Shown: positions 34,622-44,527, counted from the first letter of the stretch. The stretch: DNA of 45,164 bases from Longimicrobiales bacterium (GCA_035764935.1 DASTYK010000185.1:1-45164); one strand, 5' to 3'. Translations and numbers: made by a program. The notes: generated from the sequence alone by a model not told the origin.

Positions 34622-35885
34622 GCGAGATCGCAACCTCGACCCGAGTGACCGCAGGGACGCGCCGCCCGATCCCGAATCCGGCGCGCCGCTCGACGTGCCT
34701 GTCGCGTTCGGCGTCGACGAAGCCGTGCAGGCGCCGCCGCCGGGTGCAGCCGTGGCTGCGCCGCCATCCAGGCCGGGGCCTCTGTCGTACCTGCTCGCGA
34801 TCGTGCTGCCGGGCGTGCCGCAGCTCAGGACCGGGCGCACCGGGCTCGGCGTGGTGCTGCTGCTCACCTGGCTGGTCGTGATCGGGGTCGTCGTGCTCGC
34901 ATGGGAGCGGATCGTGGCCGTGACCGGCACCGGCTCGCTCGACGACCAGGTCGCGGTCGCGACGCTCGCAGTGCTGGTGCTGGTGGCGTGGTTCGTCGGT
35001 ATTCGTGACCTGCGACGCCCGGCGGAAACAGGTGCGGGGGACTCGCAGTGGAGCATCGCCGCCCGCCATTTCCGGAAGAATCGCGTTGCCGTGGTCGGCC
35101 TGGGCGTGATCGCGCTGTTCTACCTGATCGCAATGATTGCGCCGCTGATCGCGCCGTACGACCCGATCGCGCAGCAGGACATCGCGCGCACCTCGTTCCT
35201 GCCGCCCTCATCGGAGCACTGGCTGGGCACGGACCGCTTCGGCCGCGACGTGCTCAGCCGGATCCTGTACGGCGCGCGTATCTCGCTCTCGATCGCGTTT
35301 GTCGCCACCGCGATCTCCATCACACTGGGGACGCTGATCGGCGCGATCGCGGGTTACGCAGGCGGCAAGGTCGACACGATGCTGATGCGCTTCACGGACA
35401 TGGTGCTCGCGTTTCCACGCCTCGTGCTGCTCATCATGATCGTCGCGCTGTTCAGTCCTTCGATCGCGGTGATCATCACGGTGCTCGGCCTCACGCAGTG
35501 GCCCAGCACCACGCGCATCGTGCGTGGTGACGTGCTCAGCCTGCGTGAGCGCGAGTTCGTGCAGGCGGCTCGCGCACTCGGCTTCTCGTCGCGTCGCATC
35601 CTGCTGCGCCACCTGATCCCGAACGTGCTCGCTCCCGTCATCGTTGCCGCGACGCTCGGCATCGGCAACACGATCGTGCTCGAGGCCGGTCTCTCCTTCC
35701 TCGGCCTGGGCGTCTCCGCACCGACGCCGACCTGGGGCAACATGGTCAACGAGGGACGCGACAACCTGCTCGGCGCATGGTGGCTCGCGACGTTCCCCGG
35801 CCTCACGATCGTTTTCGTCGTGCTCGCGTTCAACCTGGTCGGCGACGGCCTGCGCGACGCGCTCGACCCGCGCCTGAGGTCCTGA
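34614..35885 (+). CDS. dppC: Peptide ABC transporter permease DppC with an unusual N-terminal extension
   Basis: A 423-aa permease. Residues 145-423 are a normal DppC ([42 protein letters not shown] loop [20 protein letters not shown]). Before it stands an extension of about 143 residues: an acidic/proline-rich cytoplasmic stretch (1-56), then a TM2-like pair of hydrophobic segments around [20 protein letters not shown] (about 57-97), and a further helix at 113-130. This adds two to three membrane segments not found in E. coli DppC. The ATG overlaps dppB by 8 bp and the stop overlaps dppD (TGATG), so the reading frame including the extension is well supported. Confidence 0.93.
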   Translation: MTERDRNLDPSDRRDAPPDPESGAPLDVPVAFGVDEAVQAPPPGAAVAAPPSRPGPLSYLLAIVLPGVPQLRTGRTGLGVVLLLTWLVVIGVVVLAWERIVAVTGTGSLDDQVAVATLAVLVLVAWFVGIRDLRRPAETGAGDSQWSIAARHFRKNRVAVVGLGVIALFYLIAMIAPLIAPYDPIAQQDIARTSFLPPSSEHWLGTDRFGRDVLSRILYGARISLSIAFVATAISITLGTLIGAIAGYAGGKVDTMLMRFTDMVLAFPRLVLLIMIVALFSPSIAVIITVLGLTQWPSTTRIVRGDVLSLREREFVQAARALGFSSRRILLRHLIPNVLAPVIVAATLGIGNTIVLEAGLSFLGLGVSAPTPTWGNMVNEGRDNLLGAWWLATFPGLTIVFVVLAFNLVGDGLRDALDPRLRS

Positions 35886-36859
35886 TGCCGCTGCTCGAGG
35901 TCACAGACCTGCGCACGTACTTCCACACCGACCAGGGCATGGCGCGCGCCGTCGATGGTGTCAGCTTCACCGTCGAGAAAGGCGAGGTGCTCGGCATCGT
36001 GGGAGAAAGCGGCAGCGGCAAGTCCGTCACGGCACTGTCACTGCTGCGGCTCGTCGCGACGCCGCCCGGCGAGATCATGGAGGGCAGCAGTGTGCGCTTC
36101 GACGGACGCGAGCTGCTGGATCTCCCGGCGCGCGAGATGCGCGCGGTGCGCGGCAACGACATCGCGATGATCTTTCAGGAGCCGATGACGTCGCTCAACC
36201 CGGTCTACACGGTGGGCGACCAGATTGCCGAGGCGGTGCGGCTGCATCGCGACGTCTCGCGCAGGGAAGCACGTGAGCAGGCCGTCAGGATGCTGCGGCT
36301 GGTCGGGATCCCGTCACCGGAAGAGCGCGTCGACGTCTACCCGCACCAGCTCTCGGGCGGACAGCGTCAGCGCGTGATGATCGCGATCGCGCTGTCGTGC
36401 GAGCCCGACCTGCTCATTGCAGACGAGCCGACGACCGCGCTCGATGTCACGATCCAGGCACAGATCCTCGAGCTGATCGCGGGCCTGCGCGAACGGCTCG
36501 GTATGGCCGTGGTCCTGATCACCCACGACCTCGGTGTCGTCGCGGAAGTCTGCGACCGCGTCATCGTGATGTACGGCGGGCAGGTCGTCGAGCAGGGCAC
36601 CGTGCAGCAGATCTTCACCGACGCAAGGCATCCGTACACGCAGGGGCTGCTGCGTGCGATTCCCAGGCTGGGTACGCGTACCGAGGAGCTCGCCGTGATC
36701 CCCGGGCGCGTCCCGCCACCCACCGCGTGGCCGCAGGGCTGTCGCTTCCGCGGACGCTGCCCCTTCGAGTTCGAGAAGTGCCCCGAGCACCCGCCGCTCT
36801 TTCAGACTGGGGCCGGTCACCTTTCACGCTGCTGGCTCGAGGAGGAGGACGCACGATGA
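35885..36859 (+). CDS. dppD: Peptide ABC transporter ATP-binding protein DppD
   Basis: A 324-aa ATPase of the Opp/Dpp family. Walker A is GESGSGKS (40-47), the signature is LSGGQRQR, and Walker B is [12 protein letters not shown], followed by the H-loop ITHDLGVV. The C-terminal oligopeptide-binding extension has the cysteine-containing [14 protein letters not shown] block; in relatives it binds an iron-sulfur cluster. The ATG at 35885 overlaps the dppC stop (TGATG); a longer frame upstream is a different reading of dppC and is rejected. Its stop overlaps the dppF start (ATGA). Confidence 0.95.
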   Translation: MPLLEVTDLRTYFHTDQGMARAVDGVSFTVEKGEVLGIVGESGSGKSVTALSLLRLVATPPGEIMEGSSVRFDGRELLDLPAREMRAVRGNDIAMIFQEPMTSLNPVYTVGDQIAEAVRLHRDVSRREAREQAVRMLRLVGIPSPEERVDVYPHQLSGGQRQRVMIAIALSCEPDLLIADEPTTALDVTIQAQILELIAGLRERLGMAVVLITHDLGVVAEVCDRVIVMYGGQVVEQGTVQQIFTDARHPYTQGLLRAIPRLGTRTEELAVIPGRVPPPTAWPQGCRFRGRCPFEFEKCPEHPPLFQTGAGHLSRCWLEEEDAR

Positions 36860-38052
36860 GCGATCCTCGCGGGCCGCGACCGCCGCGGGCGACGTCGTAT
36901 GACGACACTCCCGTGAACGGTGCAGGCGTGCCCTCGGAAGGGTTGACTGCGCCGGCCGACGCCGAGCCCGACTCGGTGCTTCCGCCCGCAAAGGGCGACT
37001 CGGATACCGGCTGCCGCGTGCTCGAGGACGTGGAGCCGCCGCCGGATGCGCTGCTCCACGTGCGCGGCCTCAAGGTGCACTTCCCGCTGCGCCGCGGACT
37101 GTTCCCGCGCCTCGTCGGCCACGTCAAGGCAGTCGATGGCGTGACCTTCTGGGTACGTCGCGGAGAGACACTCGGGCTGGTCGGCGAGTCCGGCTCCGGG
37201 AAGACGACGACCGGGCGTGCAGTGCTCCGCCTGATCGAGCCGACCGACGGCAGTGTCCGCTTCGCCGGTGTGGATGTGCGCGCGATGGACGACGACGCGC
37301 TGCGTCGCCTGCGGCGCCGCGCACAGATCGTGTTCCAGGACCCGTACGGCTCGCTCAACCCGCGGCTCACGGTCGGTGACACGCTGCGCGAGGTGCTGCG
37401 CGTGCATGGCATCGCCCGCGGCGCAGACGCGAAGCGGCGGATCGACGAGCTGCTCGAGACGGTCGGGCTGCGGTCCTTCCATGCAGCGCGCTACCCGCAC
37501 GAGTTCAGCGGCGGGCAGCGCCAGCGGATCGGCATCGCGCGCGCGCTCGCTGTCGAACCGGATTTCATCATCTGCGACGAGCCGGTCTCCGCGCTGGACG
37601 TCTCGGTCCAGGCGCAGGTGCTCAACCTCCTGGCAGCATTGCAGGAGCGCCTTGGTCCCGCGTACCTCTTCATCGCGCACGACCTGAGCGTGGTCGAGCA
37701 CATGAGCGACAGGGTGGCCGTGATGTACCTGGGACGCATCGTGGAGACAGGACCCACTGCGCAGATCATCGAGCGCCCGCGCCATCCCTACACGCAGGCC
37801 CTGCTCTCGGCGGTGCCGGTGCCGGACCCGGCGGCACAGCGCGAACGGATCGTGCTGCCGGGCGATGTGCCGAGTCCCTCGAATCCGCCCTCGGGCTGCC
37901 CGTTTCATCCCCGCTGTCAGCACCCGCTGAAGGATGCCGATTGCGCGCAGATCGTTCCTCCCCTTGCCGAGAAGGCGCCGGGGCAGTTTGCAGCATGCAT
38001 CAAGGAACCATCACTCGGGAACGGGTCCGGGACCCGGCAGAACCGCTCTTGA
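36856..38052 (+). CDS. dppF: Peptide ABC transporter ATP-binding protein DppF
   Basis: A 398-aa ATPase, the second motor of the peptide importer. A polar, proline-rich N-terminal extension (about 1-64), longer than usual, precedes the ATPase fold. Walker A is GESGSGKT (110-117), the signature FSGGQRQR, Walker [13 protein letters not shown], and the H-loop [10 protein letters not shown]. The C-terminal extension carries the [16 protein letters not shown] cysteine block. The ATG at 36856 overlaps the dppD stop by four bases. The TGA stop lies inside the -35 box of the next gene's promoter. Confidence 0.95.
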   Translation: MSDPRGPRPPRATSYDDTPVNGAGVPSEGLTAPADAEPDSVLPPAKGDSDTGCRVLEDVEPPPDALLHVRGLKVHFPLRRGLFPRLVGHVKAVDGVTFWVRRGETLGLVGESGSGKTTTGRAVLRLIEPTDGSVRFAGVDVRAMDDDALRRLRRRAQIVFQDPYGSLNPRLTVGDTLREVLRVHGIARGADAKRRIDELLETVGLRSFHAARYPHEFSGGQRQRIGIARALAVEPDFIICDEPVSALDVSVQAQVLNLLAALQERLGPAYLFIAHDLSVVEHMSDRVAVMYLGRIVETGPTAQIIERPRHPYTQALLSAVPVPDPAAQRERIVLPGDVPSPSNPPSGCPFHPRCQHPLKDADCAQIVPPLAEKAPGQFAACIKEPSLGNGSGTRQNRS

Positions 38053-38077
38053 CACCCCCGGAGGCGCCCGGTAGAAT
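38049..38077 (+). promoter_or_regulatory. Near-consensus sigma-70 promoter of the solo exbB gene
   Basis: TTGACA (38049-38054), exactly 17 bases, then TAGAAT (38072-38077). The perfect -35 hexamer contains the dppF stop codon TGA. This is the best sigma-70 promoter I see in the window and implies strong, separate expression of the gene at 38158, with a leader of about 75 nt. Confidence 0.75.
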
Positions 38078-38157
38078 CGGGCGTTCATTCGCCGACAATT
38101 CAATTCCCCTGTTCCCGCGCAAGCTGGGCCGCATAGCGCCATACGACGGAGGTTACT

Positions 38158-38856
38158 TTGGCTGGTCTGAGCGCAATCTCTCTGTTCATGCTCCAGATTC
38201 CTGGTATGGAGGCCCCCGACCTCTCGTTCGGCGAGCAGATGGCTCAGCTGTGGCGCGACGGCGGCTGGATGATGTGGCCGCTGGGGCTGTGCGCCCTCAT
38301 TGGTCTCATCGTCATCGTCTGGAAGTTGATCGACCTCACATCCAAGTCGGCACGTACGAAGAAGTTCCTGAACGAGGCCGACGAGCTGATCGCACAGCGC
38401 AAGATCGACTCGGCGCTCACGCTCGCGCGTGATTCCAATGCGCCGGCCGCCCGCGTCCTCGCCGCCGGCCTCGAGCGCCGCAACGAGGGCACCGAGCGTG
38501 TCATGAAGGCGATCGAGAACGTCGGCGTCATCGAGATGGCGAGCCTCGAGAGCGGTCTCGTCTGGCTCGCGACGGTGTCCAACGTCGCACCGCTGCTCGG
38601 CTTCCTCGGAACGGTCATCGGCATGATCGAGGCGTTCCAGGCGATCGAGCTGGCCGGTGAGGTGGAGGCGACGCTGGTCGCCGGAGGCATCAAGGTCGCG
38701 CTGATCACGACCGCCGCCGGTCTCGCGATCGCGATCCCGGTCAACATCGCGCACAACTACTTCGTCAGCCGCATCGACCGCCTGGTCCTCGACATGGAGG
38801 AGTCGGCGCAGAAGATGGTCGACGCGCTGCACGCGTCGGAGGTCCGCTCGGCCTGA
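38158..38856 (+). CDS. Solo MotA/TolQ/ExbB family proton channel protein
   Basis: A 232-aa membrane protein of the MotA/TolQ/ExbB family. Three membrane segments are visible at about 37-57, 136-160 and 175-200, with APLLGFLGTVIGMIEAF in the second and ALITTAAGLAIAIPVNI in the third, the proton-channel signature. Translation starts at a TTG with GGAGG 5 bases upstream; the nearest ATG would remove ten residues and has no such site. Unlike the cluster at 1492 it has no ExbD or TonB next to it; a terminator follows directly. Which ExbD/TolR partner it uses is unknown. Confidence 0.93.
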   Translation: MAGLSAISLFMLQIPGMEAPDLSFGEQMAQLWRDGGWMMWPLGLCALIGLIVIVWKLIDLTSKSARTKKFLNEADELIAQRKIDSALTLARDSNAPAARVLAAGLERRNEGTERVMKAIENVGVIEMASLESGLVWLATVSNVAPLLGFLGTVIGMIEAFQAIELAGEVEATLVAGGIKVALITTAAGLAIAIPVNIAHNYFVSRIDRLVLDMEESAQKMVDALHASEVRSA

Positions 38857-38885
38857 TCGCCGGCCGGTCCGCAGTTTGCGCTCGG

Positions 38886-38916
38886 AGGGCCGCCCAAAAG
38901 GCGGCCCTCTTTGCTT
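38886..38916 (+). terminator. Intrinsic terminator after solo exbB
   Basis: A perfect 9-bp stem AGGGCCGCC/GGCGGCCCT (38886-38894 and 38900-38908) with loop CAAAA, followed by CTTTGCTT. It closes a single-gene transcript from the promoter at 38049. Confidence 0.85.
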
Positions 38917-39072
38917 GACCCGAATGCATCCATGATGAGCTTCGCACTGCCTCTCGTATCAGCACGGCCCGCAGCACTCGCGGTCCGGTCGCTCACCGCT
39001 CTGCCGGGCCTCACGCGCGGTGCCGCACCGCGGGTACACGGACCGGTTCATGCACGGGCGTGTAGTTCGAGC

Positions 39073-41181
39073 ATGCGCTATCTGATTCTGCTGTTCGCGG
39101 CTGCGGTGCTCGGCATCGTGTTCTATCTCGTGCAGCCTTCGCGCGAGATCGTGAGCGTGTCCAGCAATGGCGGACCCGCTGATGCCGCGCTGTTGCTGGC
39201 CGCTGATACACTGGACGCCGTGCAGCTCGCCAGTGCACCGCAGGATACGACCCGTCGTGGCCGTGGCCTCGCGCTTCTCGCGCGCGCCGATGCCCACGCC
39301 AGGGCCGGCCGCGGCAGCGCCGCGATCGCCGCCTACGACAGTGCCGCGGCGCTGCTCCCCTCGATCGAACGATGGATCGCGCTGCGCGCGGCAGACGCCG
39401 CTGCAGCGGCAGGCGATACGACCGCGGTGAACCGGCGGCTCGGTGCGGCGGGCAGCGTGCTCGTCAACCGGTACGGCCGCTTCACCCGCGTACGCGCCCT
39501 CGAGGAGGCAGGTGCGCTGGTGGATGCCATCGAGGAGGCCAAGGCGATCGCGGCTGCATCCAGTGGATCGACAAAGGCCACGGCGCTCACCACCGTGGGT
39601 CGCCTGCGCCTGCTGCGCGGCGACACGGCCCGCGCGATGAGCGCATTCCGTGAGGCGATCGAGGCGTCCAGTTCAGCTTACGACGCCGCGCGCCTGCTGA
39701 GTGAGCTGCCGGGCATCACGCTCGACGACCAGCTCGCGATCGGGCAGGTGTACCTGCGCGGTGGCAACATGGCCCGCGCGAGCCGCGGCATCCGTGCGTG
39801 GCTCGATGCGGGACGGGGCACCGCCGCAGAGCGTCGTAACCTGCATCTCGCGCTCGGTCGCGGGTTCTTCCGCGCGGGCGATTACGCCGACGCGGAGCGC
39901 GAGCTGCGCGGGGGCGCGGAGGGAGCATCGGCCGGCGTCGCTGCACCTGCCCTCTATGACGCTGCACGCGCACGCTACCGGCGTGGGCAGGTCAGCGAAG
40001 CACGCAGCGCGCTGCGATCACTCGCGCAGCAGTATCCGGGCAGCGCAACCGCCGCGCGCGCATGGTACCTGCTCGGCGACCTCGACCAGGACGAGAAGCG
40101 GTTCGACGACGCCCGCGCCAATTTCCGCCGCGCGATCGACACCGGTGCGGACTCCGAAGAGGTCGGCCTCGCGTACATGCGCATCGCCGGAATCGACTTC
40201 GCCGCGGGCGACTACGCGGCGGCGCGTGAGCGGTTCGACGCATACCGCACACGCTACCCGACCGGCCGGCGTACCCAGCAGGCCACGTACTGGTCCGGCG
40301 TCGCAAGCCTGCATCTCGGCGATTCCGCCGCCGCACGCGCCCGCTTCCAGGAAGCGATGCGCATGGATCCGATGGACTACTACGGGGTCCGCGCCGCCGA
40401 ACGACTCGACACCACGCCAGGCGACGTGATTGCGCTCGGAGCGGCGCCCGCCAGGGTGCCGCTCTCGGCCGCAACGGCGGCAGCGCTCGACGTCGTCGAC
40501 CTCCTGCGAGATGCCGGCTGGAGCGACGCGGCCTCCTTCGAGATGGACCGCGCGCGCGACTCCTTCGGCAGCGACGTGGCATCACTGTACGCTCTCGCCG
40601 AAGCGCTCAACGAGCGCGGATATACGTCGCAGGGCATTCGCATCGGCCTGGACCTGCGACGCCGTGCGGGAGAATGGAACGGCCGCCTGCTCCGCATCGT
40701 CTATCCGATGCCGTACCGCGACGCAATCGCGGCCGAGGCCGCGCGCCATGGCATCGATCCGTACCTCGCCGCCGGCCTGATCCGTCAGGAGTCGCTGTTC
40801 AACGCGCGGGCTGTCAGTCCAGCCGGCGCGATGGGGCTCATGCAGGTCATGCCCGCAACCGGCGAGCGACTGGCCCGACGACTCGGCATCAGCGGCTTCG
40901 AGCCAGCCATGCTCCACGACCCGCTGATCAACATCCGGCTCGGCATGCAGTTCCTGGCCGACATGATCGCCGAGTACGACGGCCGCGTGGATGCGGTCCT
41001 CGCCGCGTACAACGCCGGCCCGAGCCGCGTGGATCGCTGGATGGAGTTCCCCGAATGGGCGGATCCGGAGCTGTTCAGCGAGCGAATCCCGTTTGCAGAG
41101 ACACGCGAGTACGTGAAGATCGTCCAGCAGAACGCACGGTTGTACGATGCCCTCTACGGCACATCGGCAGCGGTGGACTGA
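39073..41181 (+). CDS. Slt70-like soluble lytic transglycosylase with TPR superhelix
   Basis: A 702-aa exported murein transglycosylase. One hydrophobic anchor/signal helix (residues 1-18) is followed by a long alanine-rich helical superhelix (about 25-520). This part contains TPR-like repeats such as GDYADAERELRGGAEG and RFDDARANFRRAIDTGAD. The C-terminal SLT domain has catalytic Glu573 in LIRQESLFNARAVSP, then GAMGLMQVMPATG and VLAAYNAGPSRV. This domain order matches Slt70. The ATG at 39073 is chosen because it begins the signal helix; an upstream extension to 38911 would be arginine/proline-rich and unconserved in character. It would recycle or remodel peptidoglycan in the periplasm. Confidence 0.92.
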   Translation: MRYLILLFAAAVLGIVFYLVQPSREIVSVSSNGGPADAALLLAADTLDAVQLASAPQDTTRRGRGLALLARADAHARAGRGSAAIAAYDSAAALLPSIERWIALRAADAAAAAGDTTAVNRRLGAAGSVLVNRYGRFTRVRALEEAGALVDAIEEAKAIAAASSGSTKATALTTVGRLRLLRGDTARAMSAFREAIEASSSAYDAARLLSELPGITLDDQLAIGQVYLRGGNMARASRGIRAWLDAGRGTAAERRNLHLALGRGFFRAGDYADAERELRGGAEGASAGVAAPALYDAARARYRRGQVSEARSALRSLAQQYPGSATAARAWYLLGDLDQDEKRFDDARANFRRAIDTGADSEEVGLAYMRIAGIDFAAGDYAAARERFDAYRTRYPTGRRTQQATYWSGVASLHLGDSAAARARFQEAMRMDPMDYYGVRAAERLDTTPGDVIALGAAPARVPLSAATAAALDVVDLLRDAGWSDAASFEMDRARDSFGSDVASLYALAEALNERGYTSQGIRIGLDLRRRAGEWNGRLLRIVYPMPYRDAIAAEAARHGIDPYLAAGLIRQESLFNARAVSPAGAMGLMQVMPATGERLARRLGISGFEPAMLHDPLINIRLGMQFLADMIAEYDGRVDAVLAAYNAGPSRVDRWMEFPEWADPELFSERIPFAETREYVKIVQQNARLYDALYGTSAAVD

Positions 41182-41255
41182 GCACCCCGTGGCGCCGTAA
41201 CCCGGTACTATTCTGTCAGCTAGCGGAAAGCCCTACTGCCACAACAAGATTTTTC

Positions 41256-41285
41256 TTGACACTGCGGAACACTGTGGTGTAGCTT
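41256..41285 (+). promoter_or_regulatory. Promoter of the cold-shock gene
   Basis: Perfect TTGACA (41256-41261), an 18-base spacer and TAGCTT (41280-41285), giving a leader of about 50 nt before the ATG at 41344. A T-run lies just upstream of the -35 box. Confidence 0.6.
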
Positions 41286-41343
41286 CGTTCGCGCAGGGGT
41301 GGTGGTACTGCTGCCGGGACCAACCTTCGTAGGAGGCAGTTCG

Positions 41344-41550
41344 ATGGCCAGAGGTAAGGTGAAGTGGTTCAATGACGCCAAGGGCTATGGCTTCATTGAG
41401 CAGAGCGACGGCGAGGACGTGTTCGTGCACTTCTCCGCGATCACCATGGAGGGATTCAAGACGCTCGCCGAGGGGGAGGATGTGGAGTTCGAGATTCGCC
41501 AGACGGACAAGGGGCTTCAGGCCGCCAACGTTGCGCGGCCCTCGACCTGA
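41344..41550 (+). CDS. Cold-shock protein (CspA family)
   Basis: A 68-aa single-strand nucleic-acid binding protein, an RNA chaperone. The family motifs are complete: [15 protein letters not shown] (RNP1 KGYGFI) and DVFVHFSAI (RNP2), then the [14 protein letters not shown] block. AGGAGG lies 7 bases before the ATG. It is a single-gene unit with its own promoter and a strong terminator. Confidence 0.97.
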   Translation: MARGKVKWFNDAKGYGFIEQSDGEDVFVHFSAITMEGFKTLAEGEDVEFEIRQTDKGLQAANVARPST

Positions 41551-41582
41551 CCTCCCGGCCACGAATTCCGCAGGACAACGAG

Positions 41583-41614
41583 CGCCCCGCCTTGACAGGC
41601 GGGGCGTTTTCGTT
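41583..41614 (+). terminator. Intrinsic terminator after the cold-shock gene
   Basis: A perfect 9-bp stem CGCCCCGCC/GGCGGGGCG (41583-41591 and 41598-41606) with loop TTGACA, followed by TTTTCGTT. Confidence 0.9.
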
Positions 41615-41679
41615 GACAGTCCCGCGCACCTCCCGGTGTCGCCGTGGTTCCGGGCGGATGCGCCACCGGAAGAGAATCA

Positions 41680-44430
41680 ATGGTCGACAAGCCATCCAAG
41701 ACACACCCCCGCCTGTTCCTGATCGACGGGTACGCGCTGATCTACCGGGCGTACTTCGCCATGATCAACCGGCCGCTCGTCACGACGAAGGGCGAGAACA
41801 GCTCCGCCGCGTTCGGCATTGCGCGGTTCCTCATGAAGATCCTGGCGGAGCATGAGCCGGATTACATCGGCGTCGTGCTGGATGCGGGCTCGAGCCAGCG
41901 CGAGGAACTGTACCCGGCGTACAAGGCAACGCGCGAGAAGATGCCGGACGACCTCGCCACGTCGCTCTGGCGGATCCGCCAGATCATCGAGGCGTTCCGC
42001 ATCCCGGTGATCGAGCTTCCCGACCATGAGGCTGACGACGTGATCGGTACGCTCGCGCTGGCAGCGGTGGAGCAGGGACTCGAGGCGGTGATCGTGTCCG
42101 GGGACAAGGACTTCTACCAGCTGATCCGGGACCGGGTGTGCCTGCTGAACCCGGGACGCGGCGGCGCCGCGGGCGTGGAGGAGGAGTGGGTCGACACGAA
42201 GAATGCGCGTGAGCGGCTCGGCGTCGAGCCGACACACGTCATCGACTACCTCGCACTCATCGGCGACTCGTCGGACAACGTCCCCGGCGCGCGTGGCATC
42301 GGCCCCAAGACGGCGATCCAGCTCATCGAGCAGTACGGCGACGTGGAGTCCATCCTGGCTGCCGCTCCGGAGATCAAGGCAAAGCGCGCGCGCGAGTCGT
42401 TGCTGAGCGGAGCGGACGACGTCCGGCTCTCGAAGCGACTCGTCACGATCATCACCGACCTGCCCGTCGAGCTCGACCTCGAGGCGCTGCGCGTCTGCGA
42501 GCCCGATGCCCGCGCGCTGCGCGATGTCTTCCTCGACCTCGAATTCCATTCGCTGCTGCGCGAGGTCGAGGATGCGACGGGCGCGGCAGAGGTGGAGCTG
42601 AAGCAGACGTACAGCGTCGTTTCGAGGGCTGCCGAGCTCGCGCCGATCATCGAGGCAGCGCGTGCGGCGGGCCGTGTGGCCATTGCCGTGATCGGTGAGG
42701 GCGACGGCGCCATGCGGGCCCACATGGTGGGTATTGCACTGTCCGTGGAGCCGGGCACTGCCTGGTACCTGCCGCTCGGTCATCGCCGGCCGGGCGAGCT
42801 GGACCTCGGCGACGCGAGCGGCATTGCGAACCTGCCTCCACTCTCGGATCCCTCCCTCCGGCCGCTGGTCGAGCTGCTCGAGGACGCTTCGATCCTGAAG
42901 ATCGGTCAGGACCTCAAGTTCGATCTTCTCATGCTGCGCCGTGCAGGGGTGGCGATGCGGGGCATCGATTACGACGTCACCATCGCGTCCTACGTGATCG
43001 ATCCAGGGCGCCGCGATCACAGCGTGAGCGGCCTCGCAATCGAGTACATGAAGTACCGCACGCGCACGCTGGAAGACGTCGCAGGGAAGGGACGCGACTC
43101 ACGGCCGCTGTCGGAGGTCACGCCCGCGCAGGCCATGGACTTCGCCTGCGAAAAGGCCGACCTGTCGCTCCGGTTGCAGCAGCGCACGGCCGAGGAGCTG
43201 GAGAGCTACGATCTGATGCGGCTGTTCCGCGAGATCGAGATGCCGCTGCTGCCCGTGCTCGCCGAGATGGAATGGCACGGCATCCTGATCGATCGTGACT
43301 TCTTCGCTTCCATGAGCCGGGAGCTGTCGCATGCCCTGCAGCTCACGACCGAGGAGATCTTCAAGATCGCCGGCGAGGAGTTCAACATCAGCTCGACACC
43401 GCAGCTGCGTACCATTCTGTTCGAGAAGCTCGAGCTGCCCATCATTCGCAAGACCAAGACGGGGCCCTCGACGGACGCGAGCGTGCTCGAAGAGCTCGCC
43501 ACTCAGGGACACGCCATCCCGCGGCTCATCCTCGAATACCGCGAGCTCGACAAGCTCAAGGGCACGTACGTGGATGCACTGCCGCAGGCGGTCAACCCGC
43601 TGACCGGGCGCATTCACACCACTTTCCAGCAGACCGTCGCCGCGACCGGCCGCCTTTCATCCGCGGATCCCAACCTGCAGAACATCCCGATCCGCACCGA
43701 CCAGGGACGCCGCATCCGCAAGGGCTTTATTCCGGATGCCGGTAATGTATTCGTCACGGCGGACTACTCGCAGATCGAGCTGCGCATCCTGGCACACATG
43801 AGCGGTGATCCGGCCTTCGTCGAGGCGTTCCGCAGCGGCGCGGATATCCACCGACAGACGGCCGCAATCATGTTCGGCATGGACCTCGACAACGTGACCG
43901 CCGACATGCGTGCCGCAGCGAAGACGGTCAACTTCGCCACGATCTACGGCATCGGCGCATTCGCGCTCTCGCATCAGCTCGGCACGAGCGTCGCCGAGGC
44001 AAAGGAGTTCATCGAGAACTACTTCCAGCGCTTCCCGGACGTGCGCCGCTACCTCGATACGCAGGTCGAGAAGGCGCGCGACTGCGGCTACGTCGAGACG
44101 CTGTCGGGCCGGCGCCGCTACATCCCGGAAATCCGCAGCAGCAACTACAACATCCGCCAGTTCGGCGAGCGAGCCGCGACCAATGCGCCCGTGCAGGGAA
44201 GTGCGGCAGACATCATCAAGATCGCCATGATCCGCATCCACGACGCACTCGCGGACTCCGGTGCCCGCATGCTGCTGCAGGTGCACGACGAGCTCGTGTT
44301 CGAGGCGCCACGCAATTCCGCCGACGAGGTGCGTGCCATGATCGAGCGCGAGATGACCGGCGCGTTTCCGCTGGACGTGCCGCTGGAGGTCGTGACCGGG
44401 GTGGGCGAGAACTGGTACGAGTGCAAATAG
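41680..44430 (+). CDS. polA: DNA polymerase I (5' nuclease active, 3'-5' exonuclease probably inactive)
   Basis: A 916-aa family A polymerase. The 5' nuclease domain (about 10-295) has LFLIDGYALIYRAYF, PDHEADDVIGTLA, VSGDKDFYQL and GDSSDNVPGARGIGPKTA, so its metal site looks intact. The 3'-5' exonuclease domain (about 325-505) is eroded: the DxE of motif I is missing (the place reads AIAVIGEGDG), motif III has Phe488 and Lys492 where E. coli has Tyr497 and Asp501, and only motif II (Asp415) remains. The polymerase domain is complete: motif A DYSQIELR (Asp695), motif B with Lys748 and Phe752, motif C VHDELVFE (Asp870). GGAAGAG precedes the ATG at 41680. It would replace RNA primers and fill repair gaps, probably without proofreading. 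Confidence 0.96.
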   Translation: MVDKPSKTHPRLFLIDGYALIYRAYFAMINRPLVTTKGENSSAAFGIARFLMKILAEHEPDYIGVVLDAGSSQREELYPAYKATREKMPDDLATSLWRIRQIIEAFRIPVIELPDHEADDVIGTLALAAVEQGLEAVIVSGDKDFYQLIRDRVCLLNPGRGGAAGVEEEWVDTKNARERLGVEPTHVIDYLALIGDSSDNVPGARGIGPKTAIQLIEQYGDVESILAAAPEIKAKRARESLLSGADDVRLSKRLVTIITDLPVELDLEALRVCEPDARALRDVFLDLEFHSLLREVEDATGAAEVELKQTYSVVSRAAELAPIIEAARAAGRVAIAVIGEGDGAMRAHMVGIALSVEPGTAWYLPLGHRRPGELDLGDASGIANLPPLSDPSLRPLVELLEDASILKIGQDLKFDLLMLRRAGVAMRGIDYDVTIASYVIDPGRRDHSVSGLAIEYMKYRTRTLEDVAGKGRDSRPLSEVTPAQAMDFACEKADLSLRLQQRTAEELESYDLMRLFREIEMPLLPVLAEMEWHGILIDRDFFASMSRELSHALQLTTEEIFKIAGEEFNISSTPQLRTILFEKLELPIIRKTKTGPSTDASVLEELATQGHAIPRLILEYRELDKLKGTYVDALPQAVNPLTGRIHTTFQQTVAATGRLSSADPNLQNIPIRTDQGRRIRKGFIPDAGNVFVTADYSQIELRILAHMSGDPAFVEAFRSGADIHRQTAAIMFGMDLDNVTADMRAAAKTVNFATIYGIGAFALSHQLGTSVAEAKEFIENYFQRFPDVRRYLDTQVEKARDCGYVETLSGRRRYIPEIRSSNYNIRQFGERAATNAPVQGSAADIIKIAMIRIHDALADSGARMLLQVHDELVFEAPRNSADEVRAMIEREMTGAFPLDVPLEVVTGVGENWYECK

Positions 44431-44527
44431 GGGCGGAGGCCGGGCGTCGGGCTGCGGGGCGGGCGGGCTCGGGAACGGGGTATCTACCACAGAGAACGCA
44501 GTGGACATGGAGTGCGCCCCGGCCGCT

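Noticed and set aside
41613-41641. TTGACA upstream of polA as a polA promoter
   Set aside because: No acceptable -10 box at 16-18 bases; the place reads GTGTCG. polA may have a promoter I cannot identify.
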